Below the pieces are notes generated by a model. The model worked only from the letters and a program-made list of their open reading frames with translations, was not told the DNA's origin and ran no database searches. A program made the translations under genes and the position numbers. Shown here in pieces: positions 43,282 through 52,378 of a stretch of DNA of 64,000 nt. The first letter of the stretch is position 1. Each line of letters starts with the position of its first letter. Source of the stretch: DASPOJ01 sp050014395 (GTDB taxonomy: Bacteria; Acidobacteriota; Terriglobia; Acidiferrales; UBA7541); contig JBEKDK010000004.1 of NCBI GenBank assembly GCA_050014395.1, positions 16,407 to 80,406 on the forward strand. Direction: 5' to 3'.

Positions 43282-43967
43282 GATCGGAATAGCCTCGCGG
43301 AAAGATGGGCGTGCTGCATCGCCGCAATCTCGATGGCCGGAACGAAGCTCCAAATTTCATCCGGCTTGCGATTCGCGGCAACCGCAGCCAGCCGCGCAAT
43401 GATGGGCCGCAAATTCCACAGGATGCGCTGCCCGGCCAGTTGGCCCAGCGGTGCGAGGCGCAGCGCCGCGCCCACAAGCTGCGCGCTTGTGGCATACAGC
43501 AGCGCCGAAGCCGTCGCCTGCGCGTCCCAACCCTGCGCGCTCGCAATCAAGCCAAACGCAACCGCGTGATGCCCTGGCGTTCGGCCGCTCTCGAGGGCGG
43601 CGGACAATTCCTCCACAATCGCACTTCCACACACCGCCGCCGCGATACGCAGCGTCTGCCGCCCCATTTGCCGGCTTGCCTCGCGTAATTCCGCCGCGCA
43701 CTTCATCGCTTCGAGTGACGCATCAAGTTCAAGGCAGGCGGGCAGATCGCCCGCGGCCGCGGCCCGCGCCGCCGCAATCGCGGCAACAGCATCGGTAGGC
43801 CCTGCGGAATTTTCAAGATACGCGCGAATGAACGATTCCACGCCGGCGGCATCGCTCACCGCGCCGGCCTGCACGTAAGTTTCCAGCCCCAGCGAATGCG
43901 CGTAGCCTCCCGCGGGAAACAATCCGTCGGAAAATTGCAGCAGGCTGATCAGCGCGTCAGCGTCCAT
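43278..43967 (-). CDS. ureF: Urease accessory protein UreF
   Basis: 229 residues, helical. 'LLQFSDGLFPAGGYAHSLGLE' is the UreF N-terminal hallmark; later 'GRTPGHHAVAFGLIA' and 'RLAPLGQLAGQRIL'. Acts as activator/GTPase gatekeeper in the UreDFG complex. Start at ATG 43967, overlapping the ureE end by 11 nt; the same frame stays open further upstream over ureE, which I reject. Confidence 0.93.
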   Translation of the reverse strand: MDADALISLLQFSDGLFPAGGYAHSLGLETYVQAGAVSDAAGVESFIRAYLENSAGPTDAVAAIAAARAAAAGDLPACLELDASLEAMKCAAELREASRQMGRQTLRIAAAVCGSAIVEELSAALESGRTPGHHAVAFGLIASAQGWDAQATASALLYATSAQLVGAALRLAPLGQLAGQRILWNLRPIIARLAAVAANRKPDEIWSFVPAIEIAAMQHAHLSARLFRS

Positions 43968-44511
43968 GCCGATGCTCGTGAGCGTGGTTGTCGCTATGAA
44001 CGTGGTCGTCGCTCTCAACGTGGTTATCGGAGTGATCGTGCGTGTGGCCGTGCGTTGCCTCATGCGCATGGTCGTGGCTGTGCGCCTTGCCGATCGGCTC
44101 GAAGACGGCCAGCCGCCGCTCCCAGCGCGCGCCGATGCGATCGAGAAGTTGCACCATCGCCGTATCATCCGGCACCAGCAGCGCGTCGCCATCCACTGCC
44201 AGCGGAAAATGCCGATTGCCAACCTCAAACGCGATGCGCACCGCGCTGCGTGAATCGGCCGGCAAAATCGCGAGCACCGATTCCGGCGCCGCCTCGATCG
44301 CCAGATACCAATCGGCCTCAATCCACACGATTGCTCCCGGCTCAAGCGTCGTGCCGGTAGGCAAAGCGAAAGCAATTTCGCGCCCGCCGGCCGTCGTGAA
44401 CCGGCCGCGCAGCCAGCGGCGCTGCTCAGATGTAAGGATTAGCGAATCGCGCTGCCTGCCAGAGATGCCGGCGGCCGCAGCTGGCAGCGCGAGTTGTTCG
44501 ATAATCAGCAC
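43957..44511 (-). CDS. ureE: Urease nickel chaperone UreE with His-rich tail
   Basis: 184 residues: UreE N-terminal domain ('RGRFTTAGGREIAFALPTGT'), C-terminal ferredoxin-like part ('FEVGNRHFPLAVDGDALLVP'), then a long His/Asp-rich nickel-storage tail ('HSHDHAHEATHGHTHDHSDN' and more). The tail predicts strong Ni binding. Starts 15 nt after ureC. Confidence 0.95.
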   Translation of the reverse strand: MLIIEQLALPAAAAGISGRQRDSLILTSEQRRWLRGRFTTAGGREIAFALPTGTTLEPGAIVWIEADWYLAIEAAPESVLAILPADSRSAVRIAFEVGNRHFPLAVDGDALLVPDDTAMVQLLDRIGARWERRLAVFEPIGKAHSHDHAHEATHGHTHDHSDNHVESDDHVHSDNHAHEHRHGR

Positions 44512-44526
44512 GCCCGCCTCCGCGAT

Positions 44527-46245
44527 TTAAAAAAGAAAATAGCGTTGCGCCATCGGCAGCACGCGCGCCGGCTCGCACGTCAGCAATTCGCCGTCGGCGC
44601 GCACCTGATAGGTTTCAGGGTCCACTTCGATGCGCGGCAGCGCGTCGTTGCGAATCATGTCGCGCTTGCTCAGCCCGCGGCAGCGGCGCACCGCGGAGAT
44701 TCTCTTTTTCAATCCCAATTTCGCCGGCACTCCGCCATCCAGCGCCGCCTTAGAAACGAACGTCAACGAAGTCGAATTCACCGCTGCGCCGAAGCTGCCA
44801 AACATCGGCCGATAAAGCACCGGCTGCGGCGTGGGAATCGAAGCGTTGGCGTCGCCCATCGCGGCCCACGCAATGAAGCCGCCTTTCAGAATCATTTCCG
44901 GCTTCACGCCGAAAAACGCCGGCGTCCACAACACCAAATCCGCAAACTTCCCCGTCTCAACCGACCCAACTTCGTGCGCAATTCCGTGCGTGATCGCGGG
45001 ATTGATCGTGTATTTCGCCACGTAGCGCCGCACGCGCAGATTGTCGCTCCCGGATTTTTCGCCCGGCAACGGCCCGCGCTGCTTTTTCATTTTGTCCGCG
45101 GTCTGCCACGTGCGAATCACCACTTCCCCGATGCGCCCCATGGCCTGCGAATCTGACGACATCATGCTGATAGCGCCCAAATCGTGCAGCACGTCCTCGG
45201 CGGCGATCGTTTCAGCGCGAATGCGCGACTCCGCAAACGCCACGTCTTCCGGAATCGATGGACTCAAATGATGGCAGACCATCAGCATGTCTAGATGCTC
45301 GTCGAGCGTGTTGACGGTAAACGGCATCGTGGGGTTGGTCGATGACGGCAAACAATTCGGCTCGCCGCAGACCGTGATAATGTCCGGCGCGTGTCCGCCG
45401 CCCGCGCCTTCAGTGTGATACGTGTGGATCGTGCGCCCGCGGAACGCGCGAATCGATTCCTGCACGAAGCCGGCTTCGTTCAGCGTGTCCGTGTGAATCG
45501 CCACTTGTACGTCGAATTCTTCGGCCACTCCCAGCGCGCAATCGATCGCCGCCGGCGTCGTGCCCCAGTCTTCGTGCAGCTTCAATCCGATCGCGCCGGC
45601 TGCGATCTGCTCGATCAGCGGCTCCGGCCACGACGCGTTGCCCTTGCCGAGAAAACCGAGATTGATCGGAAAGCCTTCCGCGGATTCCAGCATGCGATGC
45701 ATATTCCACGGGCCGGGCGTGCACGTGGTGGCATTGGTGCCGGTGGCGGGCCCCGTACCGCCGCCGAGCAGCGTGGTCACGCCGGCAGCGAGCGCCGTCT
45801 CCACGAGCTGTGGGCAAATAAAATGTATGTGCGAATCGATTCCGCCGGCCGTGGCGATTTTTCCTTCTCCGGCGATCACCTCCGTGCTCGCGCCGACGAC
45901 CATGCCGGGCGTCACGCCATCCATCAAATCTGGATTGCCCGCCTTGCCGATGCCCACGATTCGTCCGCCGCGAATCCCGATATCGGCCTTCACGATTCCG
46001 CTGTGATCCAGGATCACAGCGTTGGTGATCACCGCGTCCAGCGCTCCGCCGGCGGCCGTGGCCGTGCTCGATTGCCCCATGCCGTCGCGCAACACTTTGC
46101 CGCCGCCGAATTTCGCCTCTTCGCCGGGCGTGGTCAGGTCGCGCTCGATCTCAATGAAAAGATCGGTGTCGGCCAAGCGCACGCGATCGCCCACGGTGGG
46201 ACCGTAAAGGTCCGCGTACTGACGGCGTGGAATATTCAGGCTCAC
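44527..46245 (-). CDS. ureC: Urease alpha (catalytic) subunit
   Basis: 572 residues. Nickel ligands in 'GGIDSHIHFICPQ', carbamylated K222 in 'GLKLHEDWGTT', 'AIHTDTLNE', the flap His in 'MVCHHL' and D in 'SSDSQAMGR'. Hydrolyses urea to ammonia and carbamate. Start GTG 46245, 4 nt after ureB. Confidence 0.98.
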   Translation of the reverse strand: MSLNIPRRQYADLYGPTVGDRVRLADTDLFIEIERDLTTPGEEAKFGGGKVLRDGMGQSSTATAAGGALDAVITNAVILDHSGIVKADIGIRGGRIVGIGKAGNPDLMDGVTPGMVVGASTEVIAGEGKIATAGGIDSHIHFICPQLVETALAAGVTTLLGGGTGPATGTNATTCTPGPWNMHRMLESAEGFPINLGFLGKGNASWPEPLIEQIAAGAIGLKLHEDWGTTPAAIDCALGVAEEFDVQVAIHTDTLNEAGFVQESIRAFRGRTIHTYHTEGAGGGHAPDIITVCGEPNCLPSSTNPTMPFTVNTLDEHLDMLMVCHHLSPSIPEDVAFAESRIRAETIAAEDVLHDLGAISMMSSDSQAMGRIGEVVIRTWQTADKMKKQRGPLPGEKSGSDNLRVRRYVAKYTINPAITHGIAHEVGSVETGKFADLVLWTPAFFGVKPEMILKGGFIAWAAMGDANASIPTPQPVLYRPMFGSFGAAVNSTSLTFVSKAALDGGVPAKLGLKKRISAVRRCRGLSKRDMIRNDALPRIEVDPETYQVRADGELLTCEPARVLPMAQRYFLF

Positions 46246-46249
46246 GCGT

Positions 46250-46615
46250 CTAAGCTCCCAAGAATCCTTGTTCGCGCGCGCGTTTCAATGCCGCTTCGCG
46301 CCGCGATTCGTCGGTCGATCCCTCGGTCAAACCGTTGCACCCATGCACCGTCGCCGTCCCGCCGATCGCCACCAGCACGACGCGCTTTGTATCTCCCGGC
46401 TCAAATCGCACCGCCGTCCCCGCCGGAATGTTCAGCCGCATCCCGAACGCCAGCTTGCGATCAAAGCGCAGCGCCTTGTTCGCCTCAAAAAAATGATAAT
46501 GCGAGCCGACTTGAATCGGCCGGTCGCCCGTGTTGGCGACTTCGAGTTCCTGGGTCCGCCGGCCGGCATTCGCCACCACCGCGCCCTCGCCCAAAATGTA
46601 TTCGCCCGGAATCAT
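46250..46615 (-). CDS. ureB: Urease beta subunit
   Basis: 121 residues: 'MIPGEYILGEG', 'VANTGDRPIQVGSHYHFFEA', 'RLNIPAGTAVRFEPGD', all UreB. Structural subunit. ATG 46615; a TTG one codon before is possible. 71 nt after ureA. Confidence 0.96.
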   Translation of the reverse strand: MIPGEYILGEGAVVANAGRRTQELEVANTGDRPIQVGSHYHFFEANKALRFDRKLAFGMRLNIPAGTAVRFEPGDTKRVVLVAIGGTATVHGCNGLTEGSTDESRREAALKRAREQGFLGA

Positions 46616-46686
46616 CAAGAGCCGCTCAGTCTCCCCCCCTAACCCGTTGTCCTAATTGCACTTACTGCCGCTGTTCCGTTTTGGAA

Positions 46687-46989
46687 CTAACGGATCGGGT
46701 GGTGCACCGTCACCAATTTCGTCCCGTCGGGAAACGTTCCTTCCACCTGAATTTCGGGCAGCATCTCCGGCACGCCTTCCATCACGTCGGCGCGCGTCAA
46801 AATCGTGGCGCCAAATTCCATCAGCTCCGAAACGGAGCGGCCGTCGCGAATCGCTTCGAGCAATTCCCCGGTGATCAGCGCAACCGCCTCGGGATAGTTG
46901 AGCAGCAACTTGCGCGCCCGCCGCTTCCGCGCAAGCTCCGCCGCCGTGGCGATCAACAGCTTATCGACCTCGCGGGGCGTGAGATGCAT
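46687..46989 (-). CDS. ureA: Urease gamma subunit
   Basis: 100 residues: 'MHLTPREVDKLLIATAAELA', 'LNYPEAVALITGELLEAIRD', 'VEGTFPDGTKLVTVHHPI', complete UreA. First gene of the operon. An -10-like GATAAT ends 9 nt before the ATG. Confidence 0.96.
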   Translation of the reverse strand: MHLTPREVDKLLIATAAELARKRRARKLLLNYPEAVALITGELLEAIRDGRSVSELMEFGATILTRADVMEGVPEMLPEIQVEGTFPDGTKLVTVHHPIR

Positions 46990-46997
46990 GCCGGAAG

Positions 46998-47024
46998 ATT
47001 ATCAAACGAGGGAAAGCGCGACAA
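46998..47024 (-). promoter_or_regulatory. Weak candidate promoter of the urease operon
   Basis: Minus strand TTGTCG (47024-47019), only 15 nt spacer, GATAAT (47003-46998), with ureA starting 9 nt later; would give a leaderless mRNA. Spacing is poor. Confidence 0.3.
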
Positions 47025-47102
47025 TGCCCGGGGCCGCGCCAAATCTTTGCTTCAGCCGCCGCGTTATTTCGATAGGCGATGTGAACTGCGCTTCGGCCGG
47101 CC

Positions 47103-48710
47103 CTAAACCGCCAGGCCATTCACGCGAAACACGATCGCATAATCGCACGGCTTCTCCGCCGGCAATTTCACGCGCAGCGCGTCCGCGTCCTGCGTCCATT
47201 CAAGCTTGCCCGGCGCGCCGAGTAATTCGACATTGGTGATTTTCCCCATCGCCACGGCGCTCGACGTTCCGAGCGGCGCGATCACCGCCGTTTCGCCCGG
47301 CACACCCATCACGAACGCATACAGCGTTTGCCCCTTGGTCGTAAAGCGCACGTCGGCTTCGGTGAAATCCTGGCGGCCTTTCTCGTTGAACGCGGAAGCC
47401 GGCGCGGCCGCGGTCGGCGCCGCACCCGGAGCGGCAGGCACCGTGCTCGGCCCTGCGCCAAATATTTTCCATGGCCGGCTCGAATAAATCGCTTCGCTAT
47501 TCACCGCCATCCATTTTGTGATCCCGTCGAGCACGGCAAGTTCCCTGTCGTCGAGCATGCCGCTATTCGGCAGCGGAAAATTCAGCAGCAGATTGCCGTT
47601 GCGGCTGACGATGTCCACGAGCATGTCCACCACGCGCTTCGGCGTCTTGTAGACGATATCGCGCTGGTAGTGCCAATTGCCAACGCACGTGTCCGTCTGC
47701 CAGGGCCGCGGCCAAATCGCATCGACAACGCCGCGCTCGACGTCCAGCGCGCACGTCCCCGTCGCGCAATCCTCGCGCCGCTTGCTGGTGTACACCACAT
47801 CGACCACTCCCCCGCTCCGCGCCGCATCGCGATTGTAAAAATCTGCGACCAAGCTGAGCCCCAAATCCTCAAACGGTATCGGCCCGTCGACGTAAAGCAA
47901 ATCGGGCTGATAGCGCGAGTAAAGATCCTGTATGCGCCTGAACCACTCACGCCGCCACACTTCGGGAATGCCGTCGTCGTTCCAATCCACTTTTTCCGGC
48001 GGCACGCCGGTGGCCGTGTAATCGTGATACAGATCGTTCCACCGCGGATCGGCGCCGTCGTACGGCACACCCGCCAGCGGCCCATCCTTATCGGCCATGT
48101 GGCTCACGCCCCACCATTTGTAACTGATCCACAAATGATCGCTCACGCCGAATCGCAGCCCATTTTCGTGCGCGGCCTGCCGCCATTCGCCCACGACGTC
48201 CCGCTTGATCCCCATGTTCGCCGCGTTCCAGCGATGAAATTTCGAATCCCACATGTCGAAATTGTCGTGATGCACTCCCATGCTGACGAAATATTTCGCG
48301 CCGGCCTTTTTGTAGAGCTGCATCAAATGATTCGGATCGAATCGTTCGCCCTTCCACGTCGCGATCACGTCTTTGAATCCGAATTTCGAAGGATGCCCGT
48401 AATGTTGCACGTGATACAAATTCTGCGGCGAACCCTGAATATAAATGTTCCGCGCGTACCAATCGCCCTGCTCGGCGGCGGATTGCGGCCCCCAGTGCGC
48501 CCAGATCCCGAACTTCGCGTCGTTCAGCCACGCGGGCACCTGGTACGCCGCGAGCGATTCGCGCGTTCCGGCAAACGGGCCAGGCGTGATCGTCGGCGCG
48601 GCCAGCGGCGTCTGACCGCCAGCGCGCGCCACCATCCACGCTGGCACAGCGCCCGCCATAACTTTCATCATCGATCGCCGCGACAACAACATCCGCCGAG
48701 ATTTAGACAT
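47103..48710 (-). CDS. Alpha-L-fucosidase (GH29)
   Basis: 535 residues. Tat-like signal peptide 'LLSRRSMMKVMAGAVPAWMV', GH29 catalytic half with 'KFGIWAHWGPQSA', 'GAKYFVSMGVHHDNFDMWDS', the nucleophile region 'DLLYVDGPIPF', 'LLNFPL'. Removes terminal alpha-L-fucose from plant or mucin glycans in the periplasm. GGAGG upstream of ATG 48710 supports the start. A C-terminal beta domain follows. Convergent-free: codirectional with urease but separated from it by 113 nt containing the urease promoter region. Confidence 0.9.
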   Translation of the reverse strand: MSKSRRMLLSRRSMMKVMAGAVPAWMVARAGGQTPLAAPTITPGPFAGTRESLAAYQVPAWLNDAKFGIWAHWGPQSAAEQGDWYARNIYIQGSPQNLYHVQHYGHPSKFGFKDVIATWKGERFDPNHLMQLYKKAGAKYFVSMGVHHDNFDMWDSKFHRWNAANMGIKRDVVGEWRQAAHENGLRFGVSDHLWISYKWWGVSHMADKDGPLAGVPYDGADPRWNDLYHDYTATGVPPEKVDWNDDGIPEVWRREWFRRIQDLYSRYQPDLLYVDGPIPFEDLGLSLVADFYNRDAARSGGVVDVVYTSKRREDCATGTCALDVERGVVDAIWPRPWQTDTCVGNWHYQRDIVYKTPKRVVDMLVDIVSRNGNLLLNFPLPNSGMLDDRELAVLDGITKWMAVNSEAIYSSRPWKIFGAGPSTVPAAPGAAPTAAAPASAFNEKGRQDFTEADVRFTTKGQTLYAFVMGVPGETAVIAPLGTSSAVAMGKITNVELLGAPGKLEWTQDADALRVKLPAEKPCDYAIVFRVNGLAV

Positions 48711-48899
48711 AGCGTAGCCTCCTAGTGGCTCGAACCGCAGTATACGACCTGCCATGCATCTGCGGATCGGAAATAATCACACCGCGCGGCGGCATCGCAA
48801 GCGTTCATCCGAACATCTATTAGAGATCACTCAGCATCGAAGTGGAAGACACAATTCCAGCCTGAGCATCGCGCCGACTCGATAGGGAGATCTCGCACC

Positions 48900-49949
48900 A
48901 TGCAGATCGCCGGAACCGCCACCGCGTTCCCCGCACAATACTATTCGCAAGAAACGCTCGCCGCGGCGCTCAAAGAACGCTGGGCGCCGCAATTCGACAA
49001 GCCCGAAATTATCGAGCGCATGCTGAATCGCGTCGGAGTCGATGGCCGCTATCTCGCGCTGCCGATCGAGCGCTATTACAAGCTGAATGAATTCGGCGTG
49101 ACCAACGACGCGTGGATCGAAGTCGCTTGCGATCTCGGCGAACAAGCGCTAGGCCGTGCGCTGGCCCGCGCCGGCGTTCAGACCAGCGACCTCGACGCCA
49201 TCTATTTCGTCTCCGTCACCGGAATCGCCAGCCCTTCGATCGACGCGCGCCTGGTGAATCGCATGAAATTGCCGGCGCGCATCAAACGCGTGCCGATTTT
49301 CGGACTCGGCTGCGTCGCCGGAGCCGCGGGCATCTCGCGCGCCGCGGACTACGTGCGCGGCTTTCCGAATCACGCAGCCGCGCTCGTCTCTGTGGAGTTG
49401 TGCTCGCTCACTTGGCAGCGCAAAGATACTTCGCTCGCAAATATTATTTCCACGGGCCTATTCGGCGATGGCGCCGCCGCCGTCGTTCTCACTGGCAGCG
49501 AACGCGCGTCGCAGGGCCCGAAAATTCTCGCCACGCGCTCATCCTTTTATAACGACACCGAAGACGTGATGGGATGGGCCGTGTCCGAGCGCGGTTTTCA
49601 GATCGTCCTCTCGCCCACCGTCCCTGACGTTGTGCACCAGCACCTCGCGCAGGATGTCGACGCATTCCTCGGCGAGCACGGCCTCTCGCGCAGCGACATC
49701 GGAAGTTGGATCATGCACACCGGCGGCCCGAAAATTCTGAACGCGACAACAGAAGCCCTCGGCTTGCCCAAGGATGCGCTCGAAGCTTCCTGGGCCTGCC
49801 TGAAGAAAGTCGGCAATCTTTCTTCCGCCTCGGTCCTCTTGGTGTTGGATGAATTTATGTATCGCCGTCGCCCCGCACCCGGAAGCTACAGCATTCTCGC
49901 AGCGATGGGCCCCGGCTTCTGCGCCGAGCTCGTGCTTCTTCAGTGGTAG
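48900..49949 (+). CDS. Type III polyketide synthase (chalcone/stilbene synthase family)
   Basis: 349 residues. Catalytic triad visible: C138 in 'GLGCVAGAAG', H273 in 'MHTGGPKIL', N306 in 'VGNLSSASV'; C-terminal 'GPGFCAELVLLQW' is characteristic of CHS-like enzymes rather than FabH. Such enzymes condense malonyl-CoA on an acyl-CoA to give pyrones, alkylresorcinols or phloroglucinols. No methyltransferase (BpsB type) or oxidase follows; the right neighbour is convergent. Product unknown. Confidence 0.9.
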   Translation: MQIAGTATAFPAQYYSQETLAAALKERWAPQFDKPEIIERMLNRVGVDGRYLALPIERYYKLNEFGVTNDAWIEVACDLGEQALGRALARAGVQTSDLDAIYFVSVTGIASPSIDARLVNRMKLPARIKRVPIFGLGCVAGAAGISRAADYVRGFPNHAAALVSVELCSLTWQRKDTSLANIISTGLFGDGAAAVVLTGSERASQGPKILATRSSFYNDTEDVMGWAVSERGFQIVLSPTVPDVVHQHLAQDVDAFLGEHGLSRSDIGSWIMHTGGPKILNATTEALGLPKDALEASWACLKKVGNLSSASVLLVLDEFMYRRRPAPGSYSILAAMGPGFCAELVLLQW

Positions 49950-49977
49950 GATTTTTCAGCGGCGCTCGCGGATATCG

Positions 49978-50751
49978 CTACATTCTCCGGACCGTTAATC
50001 CACCGTCCACCATAATCACGGCCCCGGTGGAATAAGGGAAATCCCCGCGCGCCAACGCGGCCACGGCCTTGCCGACTTCTTCCGTCGTACCCCAACGCGC
50101 GTCGATCGCCAGGCCTTCGCGCAGTAACCTGTCGTATTTTTCGATCACACCCGCCGTCATGTCCGTGCGGACAACGCCCGGGCAAACCTCATAAACCGGA
50201 ATTCCAAATTCGCCCAGCCGCACAGCCCACAGCTTCGTCGCCATGGCCACGCCGGCTTTTGAGATGCAGTAATCGCCGCGATTGATGCTGGCGACGATTG
50301 CGGAAACGGACGAGATGTTGATGATTGCGCCGCGAAATTCTTTCTGCGCCTTTCGCTGCTCGATCATCCAGCGCGCCACGGCCTGCGTGAGAAAATAGGG
50401 ACCGCGCAGATTTGTCCGCAGCACATCTTCAAAACTCTGCTCGGTCGCATCCAGAATGTCCGTGCGCATGGCCGGCGCGCGGCCTGCATTGTTCACCAAC
50501 ACGTCGAGCCGGCGGAATTTCTCGCGCACCGCTTCCACCAGCCGCGCCCGCGCCGCAGCGTCGCCCACGTCGGCCTGCACATAATGCACCTCTGCGCCCG
50601 CGCCGCGAAGTTTCTCAAGCGCTTCGCTCGCCGCCACAGTTTGGCGCACGCCGCAAATCGCAAGGTCGAATCCCTCGCGCGTCAGACACTGCGCGATGCC
50701 GAAGCCGATGCCGCGGCTGCCGCCGGTCACAAGCGCCACGCGCCGCGTCAC
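49978..50751 (-). CDS. Short-chain dehydrogenase/reductase
   Basis: 257 residues. 'VALVTGGSRGIGFGIAQCL' (TGxxxGIG), 'NNAGRAPAMR', catalytic S-Y-K as 'NISSVSA...YCISKAGV', 'CPGVVRTDMT'. FabG-like; in this cluster probably a sugar or uronate dehydrogenase. GTG 50751 overlaps the upstream gene's stop (GTGA), so it is coupled to the Gfo/Idh/MocA gene. Confidence 0.85.
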   Translation of the reverse strand: MTRRVALVTGGSRGIGFGIAQCLTREGFDLAICGVRQTVAASEALEKLRGAGAEVHYVQADVGDAAARARLVEAVREKFRRLDVLVNNAGRAPAMRTDILDATEQSFEDVLRTNLRGPYFLTQAVARWMIEQRKAQKEFRGAIINISSVSAIVASINRGDYCISKAGVAMATKLWAVRLGEFGIPVYEVCPGVVRTDMTAGVIEKYDRLLREGLAIDARWGTTEEVGKAVAALARGDFPYSTGAVIMVDGGLTVRRM

Positions 50752-51926
50752 GGCTGCAACTCCGGCACTTCCATCCGCGCGTGCGCCGCCCACGATTTCA
50801 ATCCCAATTCGCCCAATTGCACGCCCTTCGCCCCTTCCAGCAACGTCCACTCGAACGGTTCGCCCGCAACCACGTGTCGCAAAAACAATTCCCATTCGAT
50901 TTTGAAGGCGTTCTCATAAGATTCGGCGCCCGCGAATTTCTTCCAGCCGTCGAAATATCGAATCGGGCTTTCAATATCCGGATTCCACACTGGCCGCGGC
51001 GTTTCGCCGTACGATTGCGTCCAGCAATCGCGCAGGCCCGCCACAGCCGAGCCCTTCGTGCCGTCCACCTGCAGCGTCAGCAAATCGTCGCGCCGCACTC
51101 GCACGTCCCACGAAGAATTGATCTGCGCCACAATGCCGCCTTCCAGCTCAAACGTTGCATACGCGGCGTCTTCCGCCGTGCATTCGTACGCGTTGCCATT
51201 TTCATCCCAGCGCCGCGGAATGTGCGTCGCTCCCGTGCACGAAACGCTTTTCACGCGGCCGAACATTCGATCCAGAACGTATCGATAGTGGCACAGCATA
51301 TCCATAATGATGCCCCCGCCGTCTTCCTTGCGATAATTCCACGACGGTCGCTGCGCGGGAACCGCGTCGCCTTCAAACACCCAGTAGCCGAATTCGCCGC
51401 GCACCGACAAAATGCGCCCGAAAAATCCATCCGCTTGCAGCGCCGCCAGCTTCAGCATCCCCGGCAACCACAACTTGTCCTGCACCACGCCGTGATTCAC
51501 GCCCGCCTTCTTCGCGAGCTGGTACAGCTCGTAAGCGTCCGCTGCGGAATTCGCCGACGGCTTCTCGCAATAAATATGTTTCCCGGCCGCAATCGCCTGG
51601 CGAATCGCCGCCGCGCGCCGATCCGTTGTCTGCGCATCGAAATAAACTGAATTGCCGCGATCGGCCAGCGCTTCTTCGAGATTCGTCGTCCACCGCGCCC
51701 CGCCCGCTGCGTCGGCAAGCGATTCGAGCTTCTCCGCGTTGCGCCCCACCAAAATCGGCTCCGGCATGATCGTTTCGCCCGACGCCAATTTCACGCCGCC
51801 CTGCTTGCGTATCGCGACGATCGAGCGGTGCAGGTGCTGGTTCGTCCCCATGCGCCCGGTCACGCCGTTCATGATCACGCCGACGGTGTGCACCTTGCGC
51901 CCCGCGACCGAATCCGCCGGCGTCAC
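50748..51926 (-). CDS. Gfo/Idh/MocA family oxidoreductase
   Basis: 392 residues. NAD-binding start 'VGVIMNGVTGRMGTNQHL', 'IYCEKPSANSA' (EKP motif), central 'GGGIIMDMLCHY'. NAD(P)-dependent sugar/inositol dehydrogenase type. GTG 51926 overlaps the cupin stop (GTGA); the next gene overlaps the same way, so cupin - oxidoreductase - SDR form a tightly coupled set. Confidence 0.85.
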   Translation of the reverse strand: MTPADSVAGRKVHTVGVIMNGVTGRMGTNQHLHRSIVAIRKQGGVKLASGETIMPEPILVGRNAEKLESLADAAGGARWTTNLEEALADRGNSVYFDAQTTDRRAAAIRQAIAAGKHIYCEKPSANSAADAYELYQLAKKAGVNHGVVQDKLWLPGMLKLAALQADGFFGRILSVRGEFGYWVFEGDAVPAQRPSWNYRKEDGGGIIMDMLCHYRYVLDRMFGRVKSVSCTGATHIPRRWDENGNAYECTAEDAAYATFELEGGIVAQINSSWDVRVRRDDLLTLQVDGTKGSAVAGLRDCWTQSYGETPRPVWNPDIESPIRYFDGWKKFAGAESYENAFKIEWELFLRHVVAGEPFEWTLLEGAKGVQLGELGLKSWAAHARMEVPELQP

Positions 51927-52378
51927 GCCTCGGGCCTTTCCGTGCACTGCGGACACGCGCCCGCAGGCAGCGCCGGCGCATCGACGCCAGCCTTCGGCAA
52001 CGTGCCCGCAAGTTCTTGCCGCCAATGCGCAACGTCTCCTGCCGGACCATAGCAATAAATCATGCGCAGCGGCGCGTCGCCCGTGTTCGTCAGTTGATGA
52101 AACACTCCCGGCGGAATAAACACCGCCTGCCCCGCGTGCACCATCTGCCGCTCTGCGCCCAAACACATTTCGCCCGCGCCCTCCACAATAAAATAAATCT
52201 CTTCCTGTCCCTGATTGTGCCACGGCACTTGCCCGCCGCGAGGATCGAGCGTGACGTTGCCCATGCAAAACTGTTTCGCCTGAATTGGTGAAGCCCCGCC
52301 CACCAGATTTTGCGTTCGGCGCCGCGCCGGATACCGGCGCCCTTCGATTTTATCGAGATCGGCGACGATCATCGTCAT
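51923..52378 (-). CDS. Cupin domain protein
   Basis: 151 residues, one cupin barrel: 'GGQVPWHNQGQEEIYFIVEG' (His/Glu metal box 1) and 'PPGVFHQLTNTG' (box 2). Possible sugar isomerase/binding or regulatory role. Overlaps the end of the GH88 gene by 29 nt. Confidence 0.8.
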   Translation of the reverse strand: MTMIVADLDKIEGRRYPARRRTQNLVGGASPIQAKQFCMGNVTLDPRGGQVPWHNQGQEEIYFIVEGAGEMCLGAERQMVHAGQAVFIPPGVFHQLTNTGDAPLRMIYCYGPAGDVAHWRQELAGTLPKAGVDAPALPAGACPQCTERPEA

